The position numbers were made by a program, and so were the translations under genes. The notes beneath the pieces are model-generated. The model ran no database searches. It was given only the letters and a program-made list of their open reading frames with translations, and had not been told where the DNA came from. 64,000 bases of DNA from Eopsaltria australis (Eukaryota > Chordata > Aves > Passeriformes > Petroicidae): contig JAVTVJ010000499.1 in the NCBI GenBank assembly GCA_034509425.1, positions 372,001-436,000 on the forward strand, in the 5' to 3' direction. Shown in pieces: positions 1 to 11,389 of the stretch (position 1 is the first letter of the stretch; each line of letters begins with the position of its first letter).

Positions 1-1945
1 CATGCTCCAGCCCCTCCAGGGCTCTCTGGCTGGGAGGGAACAATAAGCAAGGAAGCAGCAAGGAAACATTCCCATTCCTCTGGAGGATGAAGTATTTACT
101 TTCATTTCAAAACTCTTTAAGAATCCCAAAAGAAACAGAAGTAATGGATAAAAAATGCTGAGATGTAAGAGGAAGAATCACACCAGGAGTTCCATCAGCA
201 CTACTCCAGGTCTGGATGGGACAGTAAGATTGCTGGGGCACTGAACCCATCAGTGCCTAATGCCTCTAAAAGCTGAGAAAAGCATATTTTCAAGGTGAAG
301 GACTGCAACTCCTGTAAAAAGGGCAGAAGGTCTACGAAACCTCGGGCCCAGCAGCGTGGAGTTCCTCATTTCTCCAGGAGTTTTTAATGTATTGTCATCG
401 AAAACAATTGCACGGAACACGGAGCCACCTGCACTCCCACCTGCCCTGGAGGAGGGTTATCCTGCAGTTCTCCTGTCTGGATGACACAAAGCTGCAATAA
501 TAAAACCTCTGGGAGCAAAGCAAAGCCTTGGAGAGCAGTAAGTGGGATGATGCACAGCAGGGGAAGAGCTCTGAAATGCTCCTGGGTCCAGCACTTACCC
601 CAGACCTACCTTTAAACAACAACAGGAGCCCCCAGCCCTTCCCTTCCTCCCTCCCCCAAACCCATCAAAACCTTGGGAATAATCCATGCAGCAGGAATGA
701 AGAGCACTCATCACAGAAGCAACTCCATTTCAAGGTACGTAAGACATAATATCAAATCAATAATTTAAATATACTCATGGCTTGTATTAATGTAAAACAT
801 CTCAGAAAAAAAGCTCTGTGTCCCTACTCGACAGTGAGTTCTGAAATACTGCAATTATTCCTGCAATAAACACTCAAGTTCTATTCTTAAATTAAGTTGG
901 CCTCTCCAAAACTTGCCAAAGCTCCAGCTTTTCTCAGTTTATTTTATAAAATATTGATCACTGAATATGATGAATTAACTGCAAGCCAGAAATTTATAAC
1001 AAGTGTGCGGCATGTAAGAGTAAACTGCAGTTTTATTGGCTTTTCCTTTCCCTTAAGCTCATCCTTATTCTTATATATTCTCAAACCCTCAATATCACTA
1101 AAAATCATTGGGTTGTATTTCAAGGAATTTATGTCTATTTAATGATACTTCACTGTTAGTAATTGAGCAGAAGGGGAATCATTTTTTAAAGAAATGGCAG
1201 TAATTGCTCCAAAATCCTCTTCTGGAGAGCAACAGATGTTATGGTGCTTCCTATAATACACATTTTTCAAGAAATACAGTTTTCCATGAATTTTATAGCA
1301 CTAATTAGTTCCAAAATGCAGAATTCCATCCTCCTTTCTCCCAAACTCCTGCGAGAACATATGAACCCCGATTTCTTGGGGTTTGCAGCTGGGACATAAA
1401 ACCAATATTGGTAATAAAGTTCTCCTTCCACCAAACCAGTTACCAAATTATTTTTGAGAGAAGGATGAGGTCTGAGCACCACATGAAGAAGTTGCTCAAA
1501 GTAAGAAGCAGTGATAACATGACAATAAAGATTATATATATAAAATTATCGTATTTTACAAAACATTTGCTCTTTCTGAAAGGTTTTGTATCTGGTATTT
1601 TAACTCTAATACTTAAAAACCACTTGAGGAGTCCCAAGTCAGCTGATTTGGGTCAATAGCAGAGATGAATTTCAAAGCATTAAATAAACCCTCTTTCAGT
1701 TGCCCTCAGACAAGAGTAAATACTCCAACATTTATTACATATATTGGACATGAAACACTGATTTTCTTTCCACTTCTTATCACAACACAGTCAACCCATT
1801 CCAAAACACAGCATTAAAAGGATAATGGATTGCTGTGAACACGGGGTGAACTCGATGGCTTTCCTGTCATTTCCAAAACAGATTATGAAACAGAATCATT
1901 CCAATTCTGGGCAATTCCCATCTAGCTTCCAGCGGCCACGTGGGA
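1..1945. other. Unique AT-rich sequence, no gene seen
   Basis: All frames are short and broken and resemble no protein I know. I see no tandem repeat, CR1 3' end or LTR terminus. Old, diverged repeats could be hidden here. Confidence 0.6.
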
Positions 1946-2030
1946 TTAGGGTTAGGGTTAGGGTTAGGGTTAGTGTTAGTGTTAGGCTTAGGCTTAGGGG
2001 TTAGGGTTAGGGGTTAGGGTTAGGTTACGG
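1946..2030 (+). repeat. Interstitial telomeric repeat (TTAGGG)n
   Basis: The block opens with about four perfect TTAGGG units. It then degenerates into TTAGTG, TTAGGC and TTAGGGG variants and ends near TTAGGTTACGG. The G-rich strand is the + strand. This is the vertebrate telomere unit inside unique sequence, so it is an interstitial telomeric site of roughly 85 bp. Such sites are thought to arise by telomerase-assisted break repair or ancient chromosome fusion. Its short length and mild decay favour break repair. The perfect part could form a G-quadruplex. Confidence 0.95.
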
Positions 2031-2250
2031 TTTTATACCTGTGGAGGAATAAAAATGCATCCTTGCAGTCCAGCCTGCTTTTGTGTTTATTCACAGGTTT
2101 AACTTCTCTCTCCCCCATCCTCTATGATTTACCTTTCTTCCCATTCTTTTCATATATATATTGCCCTTCCTTTCACGTTCTCCTGCTTTTGTTCAGTTCA
2201 AACCCTTGCACACTTCTCTTAGAGATAATCTTAAGGACTAAGTTATCTTC

Positions 2251-2304
2251 ACAGAATAACAGATTAGGAAACACCTCCAAGTTTATCGAGTTCAACCTTT
2301 CCTG
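2251..2304 (-). mobile_element. CR1 LINE, short 3'-end fragment
   Basis: The sequence reads 'acagaataacagattagg' followed by 'acctccaagtttatcgagttcaacc'. This is the reverse complement of a CR1 3' terminus. Only about 55 bp is recognisable and it is diverged. Confidence 0.55.
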
Positions 2305-3117
2305 AAGTTGCAGCTTCCCAACAGAAAAGGATTGGAGGTCATAACTAACCCAAACCGAGGAGCTTCTGAGGGATGCACAATGAGTCCATGGGACACACAG
2401 GATCCATGTCCAGGCCTGGAAATGTCACCTCCACACCAAAGTGACCTTCATTGATTCACTGTTTCATACCCAATCTGGTCCGAGTTATGGAAACCCACTG
2501 GAGTGCATTAAAATGTCATGTTCCTAATGAAGCTGGTCTGGGAGACTGAGGAGCTGAGCTGGACGCTGCAGAGAGTTGTTCCAGGAGCTCTGACTTATGA
2601 GACAGGCACAGATAAGATTCCTGCACTCTCACTGCTGGAGGCCTCATCATTTTCTGACACGTTATATTTCAAAGTACTCCTAATTTCCTTCAGTTATTCG
2701 GGGAGAAATGGTGCCGCACTGCAGTGATTCCAGCCCGCCCTAAAGGATGCACTGAATGGGAACACTGATCCCCTAGAGTTTGCTTTTGGAGGGATGAATC
2801 TGCCACATTTGAGTTCCCTTTGTCACTGTGGAAGAGCACAGGGAGAAATCACAGGCGGTGAGGGCACCTCCCCACACACCAGTACTGTACATCCACCACA
2901 AAAATATCGGAGTTTTCTCTGCTCCTGGAGGAGAAGCAGCTCTCTAAAGACCCACACAGACAAAGCCACACTGGCAAAATGGAGAAAATGCTTTCAAAGA
3001 CAATTTGAACTTCCATCCCCTCCTACTGTTGGAAAGGCACAGGATCTTGTTCAGGGAACATATGGAGTCTTGAATGATCTCACTCTTCACAAAGCTTGTG
3101 TGAAGTAGGAGGATGGA
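2305..3117. other. Unique sequence, no gene seen
   Basis: The longest frame (2794-3108, + strand, 104 codons) shows no domain, signal peptide or low-complexity pattern that I recognise. I treat it as chance. No repeat is visible. Confidence 0.55.
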
Positions 3118-3289
3118 AAAAATTCCTCCCTGTGAGATAGGGAGGCCCTGTCCCCAGTTCCCTAGCAGTGTCCAAGGACAGGTTGGATGGGACTGGGATA
3201 GTGGAAGGTGACCCTGCCCATGGCAGGAGGTGGAACAGCATGGGCTTCAAGGTCCTTTCCAACCCAAACCATTCCATGATTCCATGAAA
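3118..3289 (+). mobile_element. CR1 LINE 3'-end fragment
   Basis: The order of motifs is that of a CR1 3' untranslated end in sense orientation: 'agtgtccaaggacaggttgg', 'gggatagtggaaggtg', 'ccctgcccatggcagg', 'aaggtcctttccaacccaaa', then a tail of 'ccatgattccatga'. The copy is 5'-truncated, as is usual for LINEs. Confidence 0.85.
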
Positions 3290-3639
3290 AACTAGACCCA
3301 TTGATGATAACCTCCATGCTTCCAGCACCAGGAAGAAGGTTTGGCCATGCTCTCACCTCAAGGCTTGAAATGCAGAATCCTAAAGAACAACAGGACAACT
3401 CTAGAGGTTCATCTCTTACAAGATGCAATGTGCATTTGAATCAAGGCAATCAACTCCAGTCTTTCCTACTTCCAGTAGGTTCTCGGCTCCAGTAATGGGA
3501 AAAACAATAACTCATTTCTCACACAATCCAGCTGAACCTGCAAGTTCTAACTGGTTACAACCCAGAGTTCAGCAACTCCTCCTTCTATACAAAACAATGC
3601 TTTTAATAAAACATTACTGGAGTGAAGTGGTAGTCCCCG

Positions 3640-4056
3640 TGTTTTGGACACTGGTGAGATCACATCCATGTCCTGTGTCCAGTTCTCATGGACAGGGAGC
3701 CCTGGAGGGGCTGGAGCGTGTCCAGGGAAGGGAAGGGAGCTGGGGAAGGGGCTGGAGCCCCAGCAGAGGCTGAGGGAGCTGGGAAAGGGGCTGAGGCTGG
3801 AGAAAAGGAGGCTCAGGGGGGACCTTGTGGCTCTGCACAAGTCCCTGACAGGAGGGGGCAGCCAGGGGGGGTCGGGCTCTGCTGCCAGGGAACAGGGACA
3901 GGACAAGGGGAAACGGCCTCAAGCTGGGCCAGGGGAGGCTCAGCTTGGACAGCAGCAGGAATTTCTCCATGCAAAGGCTGCTCAGGCCTTGGCAGGGGCT
4001 GCCCAGGGAGCTTTGGAGTGCCCATCCCTGCAGGTGTCCAAGGAAGTCCTGGCCGT
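3640..4056 (+). mobile_element. CR1 LINE: ORF2 C-terminus and 3' UTR, interrupted by an LTR
   Basis: The + strand translation around 3770-3840 contains LEKRRLRGDLVALHKSL, which matches the CR1 ORF2 C-terminal pattern (LEKRRLRGDL followed by Y-K-L). Downstream it reads through a frame resembling the CR1 'GNG-KL-QG-FRLD' block. The copy is frameshifted and dead. At 4056 it is broken by the LTR at 4057-4403, and it resumes at 4410. Confidence 0.88.
4051..4056. repeat. Target-site duplication GGCCGT, left copy
   Basis: GGCCGT lies immediately before the TG of the LTR and is repeated exactly after its terminal CA at 4404-4409. In an uninterrupted CR1 the reading 'ggccgtggcactcagtgctc' is continuous. 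One of the two copies was therefore made by the insertion. Confidence 0.88.
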
Positions 4057-4403
4057 TGTCGCACGGTCGGGCACGAAAGAATCAAGTAACTCTAGTCAGC
4101 AGGTCAGTGCCACCAAGGCCAGGCCAGAGAGAAGAAGAGCCCAGCCTCTCTTTATTCCTTCATTTATATATCTTTACATAGACAAGCATGGATTGGACAA
4201 TGAGGTTACCACCTCTCCAATTTCATAGGTTATGGACACAGTCCATCAACTTTCTCCACCTTAGAAAAAGGAATAAAGAACAATACTAAAAGTACAAAAC
4301 AATCTTTGGCCGGTTACATAAATGTGGACTATGTTTACACAAAATCTATGAGAACTTTTACTACAAAGTATAAACACAGCACACTGCAAAAATCAGGGTG
4401 ACA
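4057..4403 (-). mobile_element. Solo LTR of an endogenous retrovirus, inserted in a CR1
   Basis: The element is 347 bp, begins TGTCGC and ends GTGACA. It is flanked by the perfect 6-bp duplication GGCCGT. Read on the minus strand it has a TATATAAA box (4163-4170) just before an AATAAA polyadenylation signal (4151-4156), which fixes the minus orientation and implies a short R region. A 6-bp duplication is typical of class II (ERVK-like) elements. There is no internal gag/pol sequence and no second LTR, so it is a solo LTR left by LTR-LTR recombination. It is younger than the CR1 it splits. Confidence 0.85.
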
Positions 4404-4409
4404 GGCCGT
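4404..4409. repeat. Target-site duplication GGCCGT, right copy
   Basis: This is an exact repeat of 4051-4056. It directly follows the LTR's terminal CA and precedes the resumed CR1 sequence. Confidence 0.88.
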
Positions 4410-4519
4410 GGCACTCAGTGCTCTGGGCTGGGGACAAGGTGGGCATCGGGCACAGCTTGGACTCCATGGGCTGGGAGGGATTTTCCAGCCTAAAAGATTC
4501 TGTGATTCCAGTGCTATGA
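4410..4519 (+). mobile_element. CR1 LINE 3' end, continuation after the LTR
   Basis: The sequence resumes with 'ggcactcagtgctctgggct', then 'gggcacagcttggactccat', 'gggctgggagggattttcca' and a terminal 'gattctgtgattcc' tail. The same block is seen in antisense at about 50187-50280. Confidence 0.88.
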
Positions 4520-5319
4520 AAAGGTGTTCACAGGATTTCTCCAGTGTAATTACAAAAAGCGTTTGTAAAGACATTTCCTTCAACTGTTAACACATAGAGA
4601 ACATATTTCTGAATAGCTCAGAAATATGACTGTAAAACATAGGATATTTAAAATAAAACATGAAAATAAAAGAAAGCCTTTCTGAGACAGATAATCCATA
4701 CGGATTCAGCGATCCTAAATCAGAATAAAATGTCACTCACCCATCTCCCTAAAATAACAGTGACAGCATTCATTAGCTGGACTCACTGTCACCCTGTGCA
4801 GTTCATTAACGATGCTGCTTTCTTCATTCACACAGGAAACTGTTTAGAATTCCGCTGGACCTGCTCAGGCTTCCCTTTCACTAGAGCTGGAAAGGAAAAA
4901 AAACCTCCAGATAATGAAAGCCAAACATCTGGCACATTCAGCAAACACTTGCTTCCTAATGATGGGGGGAGAAGTCATCCCTCTCATCAATTCATTTCAT
5001 CCCAGTCGTGTGCGTGGGGTGCGGAGATGGGGAGCACAGAAGCCTCTCTTCAGCCCGCCTCCGACTCAGATTGGGATCTAAAGGATGGATCCTCACTGCC
5101 ACTGCTTACTGGGTTGACATTCTCACAAGGAAAAGCACCTTTTTCAGGGATTATATGTAATATTCATATATATTTCTATGGTCTGAGAGAAAAAACAAGG
5201 CCAGGAGCAAGGCACATTGAAGGCAGTCCTGAGCAGGGACACCAAAGGCAACCTGTAAAAAAAGTCCTACAAACCTTGCACCCACACAGAGCAATTCAGG
5301 TGCCTGGAACCTGTCTGCT
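4520..5319. other. Unique sequence, no gene seen
   Basis: This is an AT-rich start followed by mixed sequence. A 223-codon + strand frame (4730-5401) runs through it, but its end lies in the next CR1 and the rest resembles no known protein. I do not call it a gene. Confidence 0.55.
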
Positions 5320-5736
5320 CCAGGATCAGACTGAGTTGGGATTGTTCAGCCTGGAGAAGAGAAGGCTCCAGGGAGACCTCAGAGCCCCTTCCAGGGCCTA
5401 AAGGGGCTCCAGGAGAGCTGGAGAGGGACTGGGGACGAGGGATGGAGGGACAGGACTGCGGACAAGGGATGGAGGGATGGGGAATGGCTTCCCACTGCCA
5501 GAGGGCAGGGATAGATGGGATATTGGGAAGGAATTGTTCCCTGGGAGGGTGGGCAGGCCCTGGCACAGGGTGCCCAGAGAAGCTGTGGCTGCCCCTGGAT
5601 CCCTGGAAGTGCTCAAGGCAGGTTGAATGGAGCTTGGAGCAGCCTGGGATAGTGGAAGGTGTCCCTGCCCATGGCAGGGTTGGCACTGGATGGGCTTTGA
5701 GGTCCCTCCAACCCAAACCAGTCTGGGATTCAATGA
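5320..5736 (+). mobile_element. CR1 LINE: ORF2 C-terminus and 3' UTR
   Basis: The translation LGLFSLEKRRLQGDLRA at about 5335-5390 is the CR1 ORF2 C-terminal motif. It is followed by the long 3' UTR ('ggatattgggaaggaattgt', 'ccctggcacagggtgcccag', 'cccatggcaggg') and a 'gggattcaatga' tail. A small internal repeat of 'agggatggaggga' lies at 5430-5480. The copy is 5'-truncated and its frame is closed by stops. Confidence 0.9.
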
Positions 5737-7039
5737 AGTTCCTTTTGGCTCTGCTGCAGGCAGCGAGGCCAAGCCAGGGCTCACAACTCCCAGTGCTCCC
5801 ACATGGATATCAAAGAGCTGCCGTACCCAATCCAGAAAGGAAAAGCCAGTTTCCCTCAGCAAACCTGTGAAGATCCAGAGCAGGGTCTATAAACAACAGT
5901 GTTGGGCTGAAGAGCTGCCAACACGCTGGGATGAGGAGCAATCCCACCCCAAAGAGGGTGAGCATCCCTGCCAGAGGGAATGGCTCTTGGAAAGGCAGGG
6001 AGAGGCCTTGGTGGGAAGAACAAGCAGCTCCATGAGTCCCTCAGCACAAGGAGGAACAGCAGACACTGCTGATACCCATGATCCCTTGTTTGGAGCCACT
6101 GAGAGGGATCATCTCCAAATCTTTCCAAGAAAAGGTCACGGGGGAAAGAACGTGAGGCCTTTCTCCCACTTTTAGGAGAGGAAAAAGAGCAATAAGGACA
6201 GGTGCTGGGAGGGTTCACCTATCTCTGTTCACAGAGACATCTCCAGGTTATCCCTCATGGAGTTCTTTGGCACTGAGCTAAGTCCTTCTGAGTAGGGAGA
6301 AAGAAAGGCATTCTCCCAGAAGAGAAGCAACAGGTTCCATGATGGTTTGTGCTGCTTTCTCAGTTCCCTGACATTGATCCAAGGCCAAGATTGTGATAGG
6401 CCTTGGATCAATCCATCATCTTTCCCCTGGAAAGGTCTGCAAGCAGTGGTAGCAGCCTTCAGCTCTGTCTGGTGTGCAGCTCATCAGCTGAGACAATTGT
6501 AGCAATAACCGCGCTCTCCCACGGCTCATAAATTGCGATGATGTGGGCTCCACTCTACAGCTGAGGCTGGGAAATCGGGGTGATTCCAAGCTATTAAACT
6601 GGAAGGTACAGGACCATAACTTCTCATCCTGCTCCCTGCGTTAAAGGAGAGCCTTGCCTGTGGTGTGTTTAACATGCAAGTAAATCAGATCCACCCGGGA
6701 GCAGAGGACAGGAGTCAAGGTTAAGGAGAAGCACGTCCTCCCCGCTTGTTTCCCGGCACACCTGGGACAAGCACAGTCTGCTCGAGACTTCTGGCTGCAT
6801 TTCAAGCAGTTCATGGAGCACAAAGACTGCAAAAGCAACACCGAGGCCCATCTTAGCTCTTTAGAAAACAAACTGGACACTGCGTGGGGCTGGAGGGTCA
6901 CGACAACACAAATTAAACCAGGTTTTAATGGTGCAGCAGAAACAGACAGGGCCATCCACGTCCTGCTTCCACCAGGCACAGCACTGGGTGTCCAGCCAGC
7001 TCAAACTCCTCTAGGTCTGCCAAAGACAGAGCTGTCCAC
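5737..7039. other. Unique sequence, no gene seen
   Basis: No repeat family is recognisable. The frame at 5627-6175 (182 codons) starts inside the CR1 tail and has no known domain. Around 6480-6560 the sequence is AT-rich with retained CpGs, a texture common in conserved noncoding elements. Confidence 0.5.
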
Positions 7040-7180
7040 CATAGAATCATGGAATGGTTTGGGTTGGGAGGGCCATTAAAAATCATCCAATCCCAAACAT
7101 TCTTCCATAGGCAAGGACAGCTCGCAGCAGACGAGGCTGCTCCGAGCCCCATCCATCCTTGATACAAACCCCACACCATT
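7040..7180 (-). mobile_element. CR1 LINE 3'-end fragment
   Basis: It starts with 'atagaatcatggaatggttt' and 'gggttgggagggccattaa', the antisense CR1 terminus. It continues through 'gctgctccgagccccatcc', the antisense of the block just upstream. The inner part is diverged. Confidence 0.75.
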
Positions 7181-7500
7181 TCATGGCACCCCTCAGGTCT
7201 CTCTCACCCTCTCACATGTCAGTTTGCTGAGAAGTCCATCACACAGAGCATCTCCCTGCCAGGGCCTCACAATATCCATCATTTGGGCAAGAAGACAAAT
7301 CTTCTACATCCACACTCCAAGGTCCTGGCAAGGATGCTCACCTTGGGAAAAGTCAGCCCCACCACCACCAACAGCTTCACTGGATGTTCAGGCCAGAAGC
7401 AGGGTAACAGAGAGATGATTTTGTGTAGCTTGTCTCCTACAATATTCAGAGTTAGGTCAGGTATGCTGTAACCCACCTCTTTTTGGAATCAAGTACTGAA

Positions 7501-7710
7501 TAGTATTAAGTGTTATAGAGTAGAATGATCGTGGAGAATTTTTGTTGTAATTGTGATGAAGGGTTGAGGGGTGAATTTTGTGTAAATTGTTCATTTTTGT
7601 TCTGTGTTGTGTTAGTTTTGGTGTAGGGAATTTGTTTGTTTGTTTGGTTTGGTTGTTTTTGTTGTTTTAAGTGAAGGTTGTATGATGAATGTGGATTTTA
7701 ATGTTAATTC
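7501..7710 (+). other. C-depleted, G/T-rich island; possible mitochondrial control-region insertion
   Basis: By my count the 210 bases contain 4 C and 61 G. Sequence on both sides is balanced. The block includes a (TTTG) run near 7650. Its complement is an A/C-rich strand with AACAAACAAAC-like runs, as in domain III of bird mitochondrial control regions. A nuclear mitochondrial insert is therefore one explanation. I see no adjoining tRNA-Phe or 12S sequence, so an unusual G/T-rich simple sequence remains possible. Confidence 0.35.
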
Positions 7711-8770
7711 TTAAACACCTTAAATAAGATTTCTAACACAGTGTCCACTCAGCAACAACAGCCCTGACCAGTTCATTAACTAGTTTCCAAAGAATGCTGT
7801 GATGACCTTACCTTGTTCACAGTGATTTCATCCCTGCCCAGGCTGCACCAAAGCAAGGAGAAACAGAATCTGAGCTATAGAAGTGGTGCTGAACACAGAA
7901 TTATTGACAATACACAGCATTTCTAAAGCAAATGCTCAGGAACTTCTGAAACAAAGCCCCCAAAGCACCACGTGTGGGGAAAACTCATTACAAAGCTTTT
8001 AAAGGAAGGATGCAGTGTGATAGTACCTCACCAAATTAAAGTGTGGGTTATTTATGAACCAGGGATGTAGATTTACGGACCAAGAACGTCTCCATATCCC
8101 ATGGCCAGCTCCCAACCTTTGTGTCAGACTGCAGCTGCTTGATTTGGCTGCTCCCTGGGCTGGGAGAGCTGTGCTGGTGACTGTGCCCAAGGTGGGAATG
8201 CAGGGATTTCTCCAGTTTTTGACATGGATTCAGAGCCCATTTTCCTGGGATCAGCAGTGCAGCAGGTCCAGCACTCACTTGCACAGCTCAAAACTTTACA
8301 CTGACACCAGGAAGAGACTAAAAACACTCAACTCCCCTCCCTAAACCTTCCCCCGCCCCCCCCGCCAAGGACTTCTACCAGAGGACAGAAATCCAACGGG
8401 TGGGATTCAGGGAATGCACAGGACCTGCAGACCATGGCAGGATCAGGAGCTGTCACTAAATTCCTCCACATTCCAGAAGTGCCTTGGCCTCTGCACACTC
8501 AGTCTGTAGCAAACCATTTTTGTCCCAGTGAATCACCCGAAGTTACAGCTCCAATTGCTCATGGATTGTCACAATCCCGCTTTACTCAGCCCTCATTTTG
8601 AGCTGAGATAGTGGAAGTGCTTAAAAATGATAACATTTGTTTAACTCAGAAGATAACGTGTGCCTGGATGCTGGGAGGGAAAAGAGCATGGTAATTTTTG
8701 GAAATCCAAAAGGTGTTGCAGCATCTTGAGTGTCACAGAGGAAGTAGATTCAGCTGCCACGGCTTCAAAG
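7711..8770. other. Unique sequence, no gene seen
   Basis: This is mixed sequence with a short C-rich run at about 8347-8366. No LINE, LTR or gene signature is visible. Confidence 0.6.
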
Positions 8771-8906
8771 CCAGAGTTCTGGTGATATCCCAGAGACAGA
8801 ACAGTTCCAGGAGGAAAAGTCACCACAGAATTTCAAATCCAAAGCTCTGGTGATATCCCAGAGATTGAACAGTTCCAGGAGGAAAAGTCACTGCAGAATT
8901 TCACTT
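8771..8906. repeat. 68-bp tandem duplication, two copies
   Basis: Copy one (8771-8838) and copy two (8839-8906) share long exact runs such as 'ctggtgatatcccagaga' and 'gaacagttccaggaggaaaa', with a handful of substitutions. The period of 68 is not a multiple of three. It looks like a local duplication of moderate age. Confidence 0.9.
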
Positions 8907-10361
8907 TACAAAAGGTGGGTGTGATATTAAAAACAGTTATAAAATTTCAAGGGACATTTTGTGCTTTAATAGAGTTTACAATTATTTCTGGATATTGTGA
9001 TACAAAGGCTTTCTTCTTAAAAGACTGGATTTCAGCCGAGATTTTGCACTGCAACCTTGCAGCTCTCTCTCTGTCCATCAAACCAACAGTTTGGATCTAT
9101 GTGTGCATGAACTTGGGACCACCTTACATTGGAGGAAAGAAAAACTAAAATACCTTCTCTACAGAGGGACCAGAGCAGCAGCATTTGAAGGAATGTGTTT
9201 CGAGGAATGTTTGTGCTCCATCAGGACAGAGCAAATAAATCCCACATCCCCTGTGCTCCCTCGATGAAATAAACTCTGATTATTCAGTTTTGTGGGAGCC
9301 ATAGTTAATGGCAGGGTGGAAACATCAATGCTGTTCCTATGTCTGGCCTAATCTGGGGCAGAATTTTTCCATTTTGGTTCTCCCAAAGAGCTGCCCTAAA
9401 AGGCAAAACCATTGGGGCAACCAGCGAACTTGATCTTATTGCTTCTCCAGGCATAAGCAGAGAAGATTCTCCAAAGGATTTTCCCTTGGAGACAGAGACA
9501 GGGAGCCAGAAGAGAGCCATATGTTAAATTTCAATATTGGCTGTGATCAAAATCACTCTGGGAAGGGCTGATCCAGGCAAATTGCATTGGGGGGCAGTAA
9601 TGCCATAAACTGGAAGCAATGCATGGGTGGCTGTGGTGACCTTAAGAGAATTAAGAACTCTGTAGAAATTGGGCCACTGCTGGGAAATTTCATTTTCCAG
9701 ACACAAAGAACAAAAAATACAAATAGCAGCTTAATTTGTGTGCTCTCATAGAGGATTGATCCAGCAGGAAACCTTTGTATCTGGGAGAAATAAGGTTAAT
9801 TCATTCTCAATTTGGAGAGGATTCACTGACAGAAAATAAACTGGATTTGAATGATAATCAGGTGATTAAACGAGATGCAAAAACAAAAGAAAAAGGGATT
9901 GTAATTAAGGTTATCAGCATTTGTATGGGAAAAAAAATAAATTAAGGGGAGTAACTAGAAAAATCAGCTGAAATGAGGAGCTCAGGTATCTGAATATGAA
10001 GGAGGCCCAGAAATCTTTAAATCCTGGGTGCCAAATATTCCATAGAAAAAAGAGGGAGGAAAAGACTCTCAAGATGAAGGAGTCTGTACGGGTGCACAGC
10101 TAACAGGTAACTACCTCCAGCATTAGAAGGCTTTTCATGGAAACCTGCAGAGTTCTAAAAAGCCTAAAACCACACACAGTGAAGACATTAAAAGTAAATC
10201 TAGGGAGAATTGGTGTAACAGAATCTCAGGAAGATCTCCAAGAATGCAGCATTTTCCTGACTTTGAGAACTTTATGAAGATTTTTGGGTGCTCTGTGCAG
10301 GCAGGGGTCAGGAGAAAAACAAGGTGGGTTCCTCTTCAGCAAGATGGATATTTTGGGAAGG
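8907..10361. other. Unique AT-rich sequence, no gene seen
   Basis: No open frame above about 80 codons, and none is convincing. There are no clear interspersed repeats. Confidence 0.6.
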
Positions 10362-10416
10362 AAATCATCGGATCATTAAGGTTGGAAAAGACCTCCAAGG
10401 TCATCAAATCCAGGGA
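10362..10416 (-). mobile_element. CR1 LINE, very short 3'-end fragment
   Basis: 'atcggatcattaaggttgga' followed by 'aagacctccaaggtcatcaa' is the antisense of an older CR1 subfamily terminus. The match then stops. Confidence 0.6.
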
Positions 10417-11389
10417 GTGTAAGTACAAAGGGAAATTTTGACCCTGTTTTCAGTAAGGGTGTTAATATTTACCGTGGGAAGAGAGGGAGGGGGTGAGTGG
10501 TGAGGAAATGAAAATGAAAAAAGAAATGAAATAAAAAATAAGAAACACAAGGGTACAAAAGAAGAAATCATCATAAAGGGAATAAAAGCTGTAGGGGCCA
10601 TTAAAGTCAAAGCCAGAGTTTGGAAACAAACGGCACACAAAATTGAACACCACTCCAACATTTCCTTTAACTGGGATACTGCAGACAATTAAAAAGCAGG
10701 GAATAAATTATTCATGCTTAAGGGAAGAATTCTCTTGAAGCCTACACCACTTCCTTCAGTGGCACAGAGACCCCAGTGCTCTTCCCTTCAAATTCCTTTG
10801 CAAAGACATGAAAGCACTGGGAAATATGACCGAATTTCTTATTATTCAGCACAAGGTAGCTCATGAGAGACTAACTAAGAGATTACTTCATCAGATAACA
10901 TTCCCTAGATGCTGGAGATCCCATTAATCTGGGGATTAGCTGAGTATTCAGCAGTGTCACATGGGAAACCCTGAGCTAAGCTGCAAACAGCAGAGGCATT
11001 TAGGGGTAGGTGAGCATCTGGTTCACAAGGAGACAACAGCAGAAGTCCTGAAAACTTAAGTGATTATTAGAGAGTCTTAAAATTCAGGCTTGAAACTGAT
11101 CTCATTAAACATGTCAGCATGTGTCACTGATGATGGGAACAGGTTGATCCTGTGTGACACAGAGGGGACACAGGACTTGGAGGAGGGGCCATTGATAGCA
11201 CCCAGAAATAACCAGAGGCTCTGAAGGACTGAAGTAACAGAAACAAGATAAATTCAGAGAGGCACAACTCAGGGTCGGGTACTCAGGGAGTGCAAGACAT
11301 TTCCTGGAGTGCTGTGAAGAGGCCAGTGGAAACTGCCCAGGAGGAGCAGGGAGTGTGAGCTAATTCCAGCAGGATGATAAACCTTCCAC
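10417..11389. other. Unique sequence with an A/G-rich stretch, no gene seen
   Basis: Positions 10480-10570 are purine-rich (runs of gaaaa and gaagaaa). The minus-strand frame over it (10404-10688) is Phe/Ser-rich only because of that composition. Confidence 0.55.

Noticed and set aside
3644..4228. 194-codon + strand open frame
   Set aside because: It is CR1 ORF2 C-terminus and 3' UTR running into the LTR.
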